Below are positions 18,507 to 25,346 of a DNA stretch of 25,346 nucleotides, piece by piece. The notes below the pieces were generated by a model. That model was not told the DNA's origin, did no database searches, and was given only the letters and a program-made list of their open reading frames with translations. The stretch lies in assembly GCA_026770575.1 (NCBI GenBank), contig MU657165.1, forward strand, positions 792,225-817,570, written 5' to 3'. Each line of letters opens with the position of its first letter. Positions within the stretch are counted from its first letter, which is position 1. Position numbers and translations under genes: made by a program. Source of the stretch: Pelagophyceae sp. CCMP2097. Its lineage: Eukaryota; Sar; Pelagophyceae.

Positions 18507-20049
18507 GACGACGGCGACGACGTCGTGCCCGAGCCGTCGCTGTCAAAGGTCACGGCCAAGGCGCTGCAAGACGCAAAGGTCCGCGAGATGCTCCAGGTCT
18601 TTCGGACCCAAGGTGCGGAACCCATGCGTTGGTCGTCGCGCGGACCGGCGCCGAGGCCAGACGTAGGGCCCGCGGCGCTGGGGCAGTACGTCAACGACCC
18701 TTCGTACAGCGCGTCGCTCGAGATCCTGCGCGACCAAGCAGGGAGGCGCTCTCCCCGCGTCTTCATTTCCCAGACTCGGATTTCAGCCGTCGTCGGGATA
18801 TATCCCACGATTCGGCGTAGGATGCCGACGGAGCACTTGCAAGCGCCCCCAGAGGTTGTCGCGCAAGGGCGGATCCTCGCGCCGTCGTCGGCGCCGATGA
18901 TGCCCATAGCCAGCGCCACGCTGATCACGGAGGACACGTACAGCAGGGTCGCCCCCGTCGTCGCGCAACAGCTCGAGCAGAGCGCCACGGTCCGCGACAT
19001 GCTCGACGCCTTCCGCCGCGAAGGGTGCGTCTTTGTTGCCTCCGACCGCGAAACCCGAGGATCAAACTCGTTACGCAGGCCAAAGGCGCTCGCGCGATAC
19101 GCGTACGCACCCGTCTTGCGGCGTCGTGCTTTCAAGACGCCACGCACGCATAGGCACGACCCGGAGTGCAACGCGCTCGTCGACCAGCTCAGAGGCGCGC
19201 AGCCGACCCTCGAGGCGCCGCCGCGCGCGCCCGTGGAGTCGGACCCGTTCGCGTCGCAGCGTGACATTGAACTTCCAGAACACGGCTTTGCGGAGCAGAG
19301 GACGGCGACGTGGCCGCACCAGCGGCGGCCGCGCGTGCTCGTAGCGTGCACCGGCTCCGTCGCCGTACGTTGGGGCGGTCTTCGTCACTGAGCGTCGCCG
19401 CTGAAGGCCGCTGTAGGCCGTCAAGGCGCCGCAGCTCTGCGTCGCGATAAGCGAGTTTGCCGACGTGCAGCTCGTGCTCACGGACAACGCCGCGTTCTTC
19501 CTGGACCGCGCGGCGGACTACGACGCCGCGGCCAAGGAGGCGTTCGACGCGGCCAATTTCAAAGTCTGGAGGAACACGGACGAATGGACCTGGCAAAAGG
19601 TGGGCGACGACGTCGTCCACATCGAGCTCCGCAAGTGGGCCGACGTCCTCTTAGTCGCGCCCCTCGGCGCCAACGGCCTGGCCAAGCTCGCAAACGGTAT
19701 TTGCGACGACCTCGTCACCTGCGTCGCCCGAGCTTGGGACGTGCGACTGAAGCCCATCATCGTCGCGCCGGCCATGAACACGGCCATGTGGCACCACCCC
19801 GCCACGGCGGTGCAGCTGCGCAGCCTCCAGACGTGGGGCGTTTCAATCGTGCACCCGGCGACGAAGACTTTGGCATGCGGCGACACGGGCATCGGCGCTC
19901 TCGCCGGCGTCGTGCGTGGACGCGCGACCCGTGTCATGCTCATTCCGTGTTTACGGTTGTCATGCTCACTCCGCCTTTCCCGATAGGACGACATCGTCTC
20001 CAAGCTGCGAGCAGACCTCGGCCTCCCGCTCAAGCTCACGCCACTCTGA
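18507..20049 (+). CDS. PPCDC: Phosphopantothenoylcysteine decarboxylase with a long N-terminal extension (5' end uncertain)
   Basis: Exons are 18507-19364, 19417-19911 and 19987-20049; the introns are 52 bp (GTACGT...CTGTAG) and 75 bp (GTGCGT...CGATAG). The decarboxylase covers the last 200 or so residues. It starts Arg-Val-Leu-Val-Ala-Cys-Thr-Gly-Ser-Val-Ala and has the catalytic His in HIELRKWAD, Pro-Ala-Met-Asn-Thr-Ala-Met-Trp with its Asn, and Ala-Cys-Gly-Asp-Thr-Gly with its active-site Cys. This FMN enzyme turns 4'-phosphopantothenoylcysteine into 4'-phosphopantetheine in coenzyme A synthesis. The usual PxANT motif reads Pro-Leu-Gly-Ala-Asn-Gly. The roughly 260 residues before it are in the same open frame, contain two related segments (Val-Arg-Glu-Met-Leu-Gln-Val-Phe-Arg and Val-Arg-Asp-Met-Leu-Asp-Ala-Phe-Arg) and match nothing I know. 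The frame is preceded by CTGTATAG at 18499-18506, probably a splice acceptor, so a first exon upstream is missing. Met codons at 18588 or 19000 are alternative starts. Confidence 0.8.
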
Positions 20050-20215
20050 CTCGTGCGGCGCGCTCACGGGAGCCCGACGCTCGCACGCGGCCTATAGGTG
20101 CGCTACCCGCGAGCGCCCCGCACTGGACACCGAATCCCAGCCTCGAGTGCCACCTCGTAAGGAGCGCCGCCTCAAAACGTTTTCGAATTCGAACCGTCGG
20201 AACAATGAAACACTG
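20050..20215. other. Convergent 3' intergenic space
   Basis: 166 bp between the stops of the decarboxylase gene (plus) and the GNAT-like module (minus). There is an AT-richer patch around 20170-20215 and no gene. Confidence 0.35.
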
Positions 20216-21211
20216 TTACAAAACCGGCTGCCGGAGGTCGACGCCTTTGGAATTGCACCGGTAAAAGTTTGGGTCCTCTGCCGGGTCGGGCAGCGGGCCG
20301 ATCATGGCGCGGTCGAGGCCAAAGTCGGTCGGGATACAAACGAAGCCCATGGACTCGTACCACTGCACCAGCTTCCCGGAGCCCGTGTCTCGCTCAACAA
20401 AGAGCATGTAGCGATAACCGGCGTCGAAGCAGGCGCGCATCGCGCTCTTGAATAAAACCTCGCCGAGTTTGCGGCCGCGCGCCGCCTAAGGACCGCGCTG
20501 CTCCGATGGGGGCGGTCGAGGCGCCCACCGACACGGAGCGGGCGTCCGGACGGCCCTGCGGCACACTTCCAAAGGACGCGGGTCGGTACGGGCTCGACGA
20601 AGACTGCGACGCCGGCGGCGACGGACGTCGTCTCCGCGCTGCCGCGCCGCAGGAGCTGTGCGAGCGCCGAGCGCCCGGGCGCGGCGTTGGCGAGGGCGCT
20701 GTCTTCGAAAAGGGCGTCGATGAGCGCGTCCGTCTGCGGCGTCCGCGCCTCGCGCGGCGTGCGCACGAGGTAGTATCCGAGCTCCTCGCGCGTCGCGACG
20801 AGGCGCGCGCAGACTCGGAGCTCTTTTGGACTGCGTGCGACGACGAGCTCGATGGCCTCGTCACGCGCGAACCGCTCAAACGCCTAAACGCATGATAAGA
20901 CAACACACAATGCGTGGGGCGCACCTGGCGCGTCGGCGGGACGACTAGTTTCCGCTGCAGGCGGCTGAGGGCCGACGCTCGGCCGTTGAGGAACGTCGGC
21001 CGGCGGATCGACAGTTGCGCCGACTGCCGCGCGACGGCCGCGAGCGCCGCCTACGATTCGGCTATGCGGGGCCTTTAAAATACGTAGTGGGTACCTCGGA
21101 GACGAAGATGCCGTCTGGCCGGCACACGGCTTTGGCTGTAACGAGCGTCGTCTGCGGCGGCGAATCGAGGAGCGCGGCGCGCGTCGCCAGCCTAAGGCGG
21201 CGTCCGAACAT
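20216..21211 (-). CDS. GNAT-like N-acetyltransferase module (own gene or C-terminal half of a fusion)
   Basis: Exons read on the minus strand are 21211-21095, 21050-20925, 20883-20533 and 20485-20216, with introns of 44, 41 and 47 bp (GTACCC...TCGTAG; GTGCGC...GTTTAG; GTCGGT...CCTTAG). All are phase 0 and give 287 residues if Met at 21211 is used. The third and fourth exons resemble a GNAT fold: an N-terminal strand-helix (Ile-Glu-Leu-Val-Val-Ala-Arg-Ser-Pro-Lys-Glu-Leu), a central strand, and the acetyl-CoA loop ARGRKLGEVLF followed by an Ala-Met-Arg-Ala helix, then Tyr-Met-Leu-Phe-Val and Lys-Leu-Val-Gln-Trp-Tyr-Glu-Ser-Met-Gly-Phe, a typical GNAT end. In the Q/RxxGxG motif the first Gly is Lys. 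The substrate is unknown. The ATG at 21211 lies inside what looks like an intron (21233-21192), so the module may instead continue from the deacetylase upstream. Confidence 0.6.
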
Positions 21212-21229
21212 GGTCTCAAACAGAGCAGT

Positions 21230-22960
21230 TTACCTTTTGATGCCATCGCGCGTCGACGGCGCGTCACCGCCGCCGGCGGTGAGCGCGAGCGCAGGGCTCC
21301 ACGTTCCGCGAACGGCCCCGGACTCGACGTAGAATTTCGTGCGCGTGGATCGCTCGACGACGCAGCGCAGGTGCCGGTCAAAGTCCGCGTAGGCGTGCGT
21401 CGCCAGCGAAAACGGCGGCAGCCGCGAGGGCAGGACGTCAAAGTCGTCGCCGTCGCGGCAGACCACGACGGAACCCCTCGACGGCAGCGAAACGCGATGG
21501 AAGCCGTCCGTCGCCGGCACGTCGCAGAGGCGGACGAGACCGTCGCCTCTGTCGCCTCGTTCGTCGACTCGTTCGTCGGCGGCAAGCGCGCCATCGCCGC
21601 CGAGGAACGGCTCGAGCGCCGCGACGAGCGCGGCGCCGGCGTCGTCCGAGTAGCCACCTGCGATGACGGTTGCGTTGTGGAACCCAGGGATGCCTCGCCT
21701 CGCCTTCGAGTCCGAAGATGACTCACCTTCGAGTCCGAAGACTATTGGCGCGTCGGGGAACGCCGTCGCGAGGTCGCGGGCGAGGTGCGCAAAGTCGCGC
21801 GGCTCGAGGCGGCAGCCGGCGAGCGAATCGGTGCGCAGCGCGTCGAAGCCCGCCTGGAGCCGCGACGCTCGGCAGGAGCACGGTCCGACCGCCTTTGCAA
21901 GAAGAATGGAGGCGGCACGAATCCGCACGCTGACGAGCACGAGGCCCCGCGTCCCGCCGACCTTGTCAACGTGCGCCTTTGCAAAGTCGAGGCAGGCGCG
22001 CCACGCCTCGGCCTACGAGCCCGCGTCCGGCCCTTTGCTCGCCGGGTTGTTGCAAAGCGACTGACGTAGTCTGCGAGCATTGCGCCGCGCTTGACGGGCG
22101 CGGCGAAGCGGTTGCCTCGTGGGCCGCGGTCTTGAGCATCGTCTCCGGTGAAGGGCCACAGAGCCGCTTCGTGCGTCGACGCGTAGCAGGCCCGCGTTTC
22201 ACCGCGCAAAGCGGCGGCGTCGACGTAGTCCGCCACGCCGTTGCCGTGGTGCACGTCCCAGTCAAGCACGACGCACCTGCCGGGCGTGGCGCGTCGGACC
22301 ACACGCCGACCTCGCAGCGATTGCGCACCAGTCGACGCCCGCTTCGAGGGCGTGCTCGCAGGCGGCGGCGGCGAAGTTGTAGACGCAAAAGCCCTGCGCC
22401 GTCGAGTAGCCGGCGTGGTGGCCCGGCGGCCGCGTCAGAGCCCAAGCGACGCGGCGGCCGCCCGGCGCATCGACGGGTAGCACGCTGTCGACCGCTTCGA
22501 GCCAGGCCGACTGCGCGCGCAGCAGCGCTGCGTGCGACCCGAACGACGCAAACGTCTCGGGCCCGAGCAGCTGCCGACCTGCGTGCGGCGGTCGCGCGAA
22601 AGGCCTTGGTCGGCCAGTCTTTGCAAAAGGTCCACTCGCCAAAGAGGCTGGACCGCGCGCGGCGCTTGACCATGTCGACGTAGGCGCCGTCGTGGACGCG
22701 CCGCACGGCTTGCTCGGCGTCGGCGCGCGGCGTTTCCACGGTGGTCCACTCGACGGCGCCGCCGAGGCCGCGGACCGCCGGTACCTAATCGGCGTCCCTA
22801 GGGGACGGGTGAGGCCTTTGAGTTGACGCACGCAGACGTCGTCGAGGCGCTGCGGCCTCTCTGGTCCGTTGGCGCCGTGGCCGGCGTGCTCCGGCGCGAA
22901 GAAGATCCGCGGCCGCGAATACGCCGCCGCGACGGACAGGCCGACCACTGCGAGCAGCAT
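21230..22960 (-). CDS. Histone deacetylase-family amidohydrolase with a signal-like N-terminus
   Basis: Seven exons on the minus strand: 22960-22832, 22784-22671, 22618-22329, 22276-22066, 22012-21929, 21853-21727 and 21657 onward. Introns are 47, 52, 52, 53, 75 and 69 bp. The second intron (about 22619-22670) is the least certain; a splice is required by a frame change, but its exact borders are ambiguous. The zinc-dependent deacetylase core is complete: Arg-Pro-Pro-Gly-His-His-Ala (His 148/149), Asp-Trp-Asp-Val-His-His-Gly-Asn-Gly (Asp 185, His 187), Ala-Gly-Phe-Asp-Ala-Leu (Asp 280) and Glu-Gly-Gly-Tyr (Tyr 321). The family removes acetyl groups from lysines, polyamines or other amides. 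Met at 22960 opens MLLAVVGLSVAAAYS, a signal-peptide-like segment, which would place it outside the nucleus. About 130 beta-rich residues follow the core. The frame ends at a TAA (21230-21232) that is itself part of an AG|GTAAAC splice donor, so the protein may continue into the GNAT module. Confidence 0.82.
21701..21741. repeat. 23-bp period tandem duplication across an exon-intron border
   Basis: TTCGAGTCCGAAGA occurs at about 21705-21718 and 21728-21741 (plus strand). On the minus strand the unit TCTTCGGACTCGAAGG[T/C]GAG appears twice. The first copy provides the exon end and GTGAG donor of the deacetylase intron 21726-21658, and the second lies just inside the intron with the GT changed to GC. 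Confidence 0.85.
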
Positions 22961-23198
22961 AGCTCCTCTATACGCAGAGGCTGTGGGAGACGGCAGAGAC
23001 GGCCCGTCCGGCGCAGCTCGATTGCCGCCTTGGATTACAGAACATTCGCCGAAACACTTTTGGCGAGGTGTCCGTGGCCCCGGGGGGTGGAGAAAACCCA
23101 ACTAGTCCTGACAAAGTTTCCCCCCCGTGCAGAACACGTTCGACGAGGCGCCGATCCTTTCTGTTCTACGAGCGCCGTCGGTGCAACACGGGCACTGG
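22961..23198. promoter_or_regulatory. Space between the deacetylase gene and the retroelement frame
   Basis: 238 bp between the deacetylase start (minus) and the first ATG of the plus-strand element. It contains a run of seven C (23120-23126) and no clear TATA or terminal repeat. The left boundary of the element could lie here or further upstream. Confidence 0.3.
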
Positions 23199-25346
23199 AT
23201 GCATGCGGTCGTGGCGCGCTCGATTGCCGTTTGCTGCGGGACGCTTAAAACGCCAACGACTTCGTGGGTGCACAAGGTGCACGAACGCTGGCAGGCGGCT
23301 AGGTTTGCGGCTGCAACGGTTGCCGACCGCCAAGCCGGCCGCGTCCAACGGACGCTACGCTGGTACGGAGGCCAAGGCGCACGGATCTGGAACGATCTCC
23401 GGTCCTTTGTCTACGTCATGGTCTTCGTCCCCATCGCCGGCAAGGTGTACTCGGCGGAGGCGCGGCGGCTGATCCGTCGCGGTGCTAAAAAGTCGCTTTA
23501 CGTCGGGCACGCTTATCAGACCCCGGGCAAACGTCTTCTTCGACATTTCAACTGCGCCGACGACGGCGTGGACGTCCAGACGGGGGCGCGGCATGCGTAT
23601 GAGACCACGTTTTACAATCACATGCGCGTACTTGGCGCCTATGATTTCGTTTTGCTGCCGCTCGAGCGGGTCGTCACGTACCCGGACTTCATCCTCCGCA
23701 GCCACTCAGGCTTCCGAAACTACACCGAGGCGACGCCGGCGCTGTTGGCTAGGGAGCGGTTCTGGATGCTCCGCCTCGTCTCCTTTGCTGGAGACCGCAG
23801 CCTCGCCGTACGCGTTAAAAGGCCTAGGCCTGACGCAGTAGGTTCCAACATGTATTTAGTCGGTGGCAGGTCGCGTCGAGCTGCGGCGCCGCCGCGCGCT
23901 CCGCCTGCTACGGTTGCTGGACCCGCTTGGCTACGCGCCTTGCCCGCGCATGCCATCGCTTCTTCGTTTTCCAACGTCTCGTCGGTGGACGTTCATCTGC
24001 GACGGCGCTACATCAGCCACGACTACAACTGCGCCGCCGCGGAGCTGACACGACGCTTCGCGCGCTTTAAAGGCGCCGTTCCTCTCCACCGGCTCCGCGC
24101 CATCCTCGAGGCGCAGAACTGGCACCGCCTGACGTCGATTTTCTGGTGGATTTTGCAAGGCGACGCCGCGACGCAGCAGCGTTTCTCCTTCGCCGTTACT
24201 GCACTGCAAACGTTCTTCGTGCTGAAGTTCCAGCCGCGTCGTCTCGTCCGCGACAACGTTCTGTCGATCAGCATCCCGTTTGTGGACAAAGGCATCGACG
24301 CTCTTGGGCTTCCGCACTTCATCACGGCGGCCGCCGATGAGCTGTTGCCGGACACGGCCAAGCTCGCGTGCGGCCTGCCGAGGGTGGTGTTCCGGTACGG
24401 CGCCACGCAAGGCCACGCCCTCTTGGACCTGCACAGGTCCTCTATCGCGTGCCGCAAGAGAAGCCTCGCGAAGCTTAAACTGCTTTGCAACTGCTCGTCG
24501 ATCGACCACGACCACTGCCAGCCGAACAAGTACTTCGACGAGCCGCACATGGCCTCCACGGACTTTACGGTCTTCAAATGCCAGGAGTTGACGGACATGC
24601 TGGGGCGAGGCACCAACTTCCGGTCGGCCGGCATCTACCTGGACGGCGACGAAGACGACAAACCCGTTGGGACGCTGGTGTCGGACTCAATCAAGGCGAG
24701 CATCGAGGACTACTGCGCGACGGTCTGTGCGACCACTCGACTCAAGCCCAAGACGATGAAGCCGTTCTTCCGAAAGGCTCTTTCTGACGTGCGCGCGGCG
24801 TTGGCCGATTTCGAGCCCGACGATGACGTCTCTTCGCTCTCGCGAGGCGCGCGGCGGAAGCTCGCCGAGGTGCAGCGGCGTTTCTTCCTGATGCCCTGCG
24901 ACAAGGCGCCGGACCGCTTTTGCTACGTCTGCAAGTTGGCGTACGCTAGTGCGGCGTGGAAGTTTTTAGAAGGCTCGAGAGATACCTTCGAGCCAGTGGT
25001 GGGCCGCAGTGCCCTCATGGTTGCGGATTCGATCATTCGCTTTGTGGATGCGGCGGGCGTCGCTTCCAAGCTGAAGCCGGCTGCTGAGCTGCCGAACGAC
25101 GGGGTCGCGACGTTATACTTTACTTTAAAGTTCTTCAAGCTGCCTACCGCTTTGCGGCCGATCTGCGGAGGCGTCAACAGCGCTTTGACGCCGCTGTCGA
25201 AGTGCCTCGCTGCCGCGCTGAACCTGGTTATGACGGTGACGGACCGCTGCTGGCGCGACGCTCTCATGACGGAGCTCGGGCTCGTCATCGACCGCTCCCC
25301 GATCTTGCTCGGCTGCGAGGAGTTCGGCCAGCATTTAGGCTTGATC
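23112..25346 (+). mobile_element. Penelope-like retroelement, permuted (N-terminal GIY-YIG) type, right part outside the window
   Basis: The region is one uninterrupted frame of 745 codons after a TGA at 23109-23111 and runs off the right edge. The order, GIY-YIG nuclease, then a Cys/His cluster, then the start of a reverse transcriptase, matches the permuted Penelope-like elements (Naiad/Chlamys type) described from green algae, protists and invertebrates. No terminal repeat, poly-A tail or target duplication is visible on the left side, so the element boundary is not defined. Confidence 0.72.
23199..25346 (+). CDS. GIY-YIG endonuclease-reverse transcriptase polyprotein (C-terminus cut by window edge)
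   Basis: At least 716 residues from Met at 23199; the frame is open from 23112, so a slightly earlier start is possible. The GIY-YIG nuclease spans about 79-150. Gly-Lys-Val-Tyr (81-84) stands for GIY, Leu-Tyr-Val-Gly (100-103) for YIG, Arg-Leu-Leu-Arg-His (112-116) supplies the Arg/His, and Glu 135 in HAYET is the likely metal-binding Glu. A long linker holds a CNC-SSID-HDHC cluster (430-440) followed by His-Met-Ala-Ser-Thr-Asp-Phe, a pattern seen just before the reverse transcriptase in related elements. The RT begins with Pro-Cys-Asp-Lys-Ala-Pro (Asp 568) and Tyr-Val-Cys-Lys, then Leu-Lys-Phe-Phe-Lys-Leu-Pro-Thr-Ala-Leu-Arg-Pro-Ile (Lys 644 to Ile 655), which corresponds to the Pro-Lys-x-His-Lys...Arg-Pro-Ile motif. 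The catalytic YxDD motif would lie beyond the edge. No stop or frameshift is seen, so the copy could be recent and intact. Confidence 0.8.
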   Translation, partial: MHAVVARSIAVCCGTLKTPTTSWVHKVHERWQAARFAAATVADRQAGRVQRTLRWYGGQGARIWNDLRSFVYVMVFVPIAGKVYSAEARRLIRRGAKKSLYVGHAYQTPGKRLLRHFNCADDGVDVQTGARHAYETTFYNHMRVLGAYDFVLLPLERVVTYPDFILRSHSGFRNYTEATPALLARERFWMLRLVSFAGDRSLAVRVKRPRPDAVGSNMYLVGGRSRRAAAPPRAPPATVAGPAWLRALPAHAIASSFSNVSSVDVHLRRRYISHDYNCAAAELTRRFARFKGAVPLHRLRAILEAQNWHRLTSIFWWILQGDAATQQRFSFAVTALQTFFVLKFQPRRLVRDNVLSISIPFVDKGIDALGLPHFITAAADELLPDTAKLACGLPRVVFRYGATQGHALLDLHRSSIACRKRSLAKLKLLCNCSSIDHDHCQPNKYFDEPHMASTDFTVFKCQELTDMLGRGTNFRSAGIYLDGDEDDKPVGTLVSDSIKASIEDYCATVCATTRLKPKTMKPFFRKALSDVRAALADFEPDDDVSSLSRGARRKLAEVQRRFFLMPCDKAPDRFCYVCKLAYASAAWKFLEGSRDTFEPVVGRSALMVADSIIRFVDAAGVASKLKPAAELPNDGVATLYFTLKFFKLPTALRPICGGVNSALTPLSKCLAAALNLVMTVTDRCWRDALMTELGLVIDRSPILLGCEEFGQHLGLI

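Noticed and set aside
17956..18666. 236-codon plus-strand frame upstream of the decarboxylase gene
   Set aside because: It is made largely of palindromic repeat DNA and Pro/Arg-rich sequence, and is in a different frame from the following exon.
18488..19351. 287-codon minus-strand frame opposite the decarboxylase extension
   Set aside because: The plus-strand frame continues directly into the recognised decarboxylase across a good intron; the minus frame has no domain.
20302..20924. Overlapping minus-strand frames of 154 and 176 codons in the acetyltransferase region
   Set aside because: They are read-through frames around the inferred introns at 20486-20532 and 20884-20924; the spliced frame fits the GNAT pattern better.
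1..25346. Bacterial operon, CRISPR or phage interpretation
   Set aside because: Frame-restoring GT-AG introns occur in most genes, and the Mrd1, mitochondrial carrier and F-box families are eukaryotic. No spaced direct-repeat array was seen.

Overview
The window is nuclear DNA from a GC-rich unicellular eukaryote. Genes are tightly packed on both strands and are broken by very short introns: 24 could be inferred, mostly 41-75 bp. Fourteen of these start with GTGCG and nearly all end in TAG or CAG. The gene content (plastid-type presequences, a WS/DGAT acyltransferase, organellar proteins) together with this intron style suggests a marine stramenopile alga, perhaps a pelagophyte. That placement is inference. 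Exons were joined by eye from frame, GT-AG borders and family similarity; no transcript data were available.

Left third (1-10907): a possible gene start at the left edge; an F-box-like cysteine-rich protein (minus) that shares a divergent promoter with a two-domain SnoaL/NTF2-like protein (plus); an SLC25A38-type mitochondrial carrier; a three-exon wax ester synthase/diacylglycerol acyltransferase; a four-exon Mrd1/RBM19-type pre-rRNA processing factor with five RRMs; and, convergent to it, an F-box + MYND protein.

Middle (10908-18506): about 0.9 kb with no convincing gene but a strong inverted repeat; a three-exon IQ-motif (calmodulin-binding) protein; a divergently transcribed 116-residue protein whose intron carries a long foldback; and a bacterial-type NAD+-dependent DNA ligase with a mitochondrial-like presequence and two SAP domains inside its helix-hairpin-helix region. 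About 0.7 kb of non-coding DNA with a 12-bp palindromic tandem repeat follows.

Right third (18507-25346): phosphopantothenoylcysteine decarboxylase (CoA synthesis) with a long unexplained N-terminal extension; a histone deacetylase-family gene whose reading frame continues, through introns of the usual style, into a GNAT-like acetyltransferase module (possible deacetylase-acetyltransferase fusion); and, divergent from it, an open frame of 745 codons running off the right edge. That frame encodes an N-terminal GIY-YIG nuclease followed by the start of a reverse transcriptase, which fits a Penelope-like element of the permuted (N-terminal endonuclease) type.

The strongest leads are the HDAC-GNAT arrangement, the Penelope-like element, the SAP-containing organellar LigA, and the atypical 5' splice sites.
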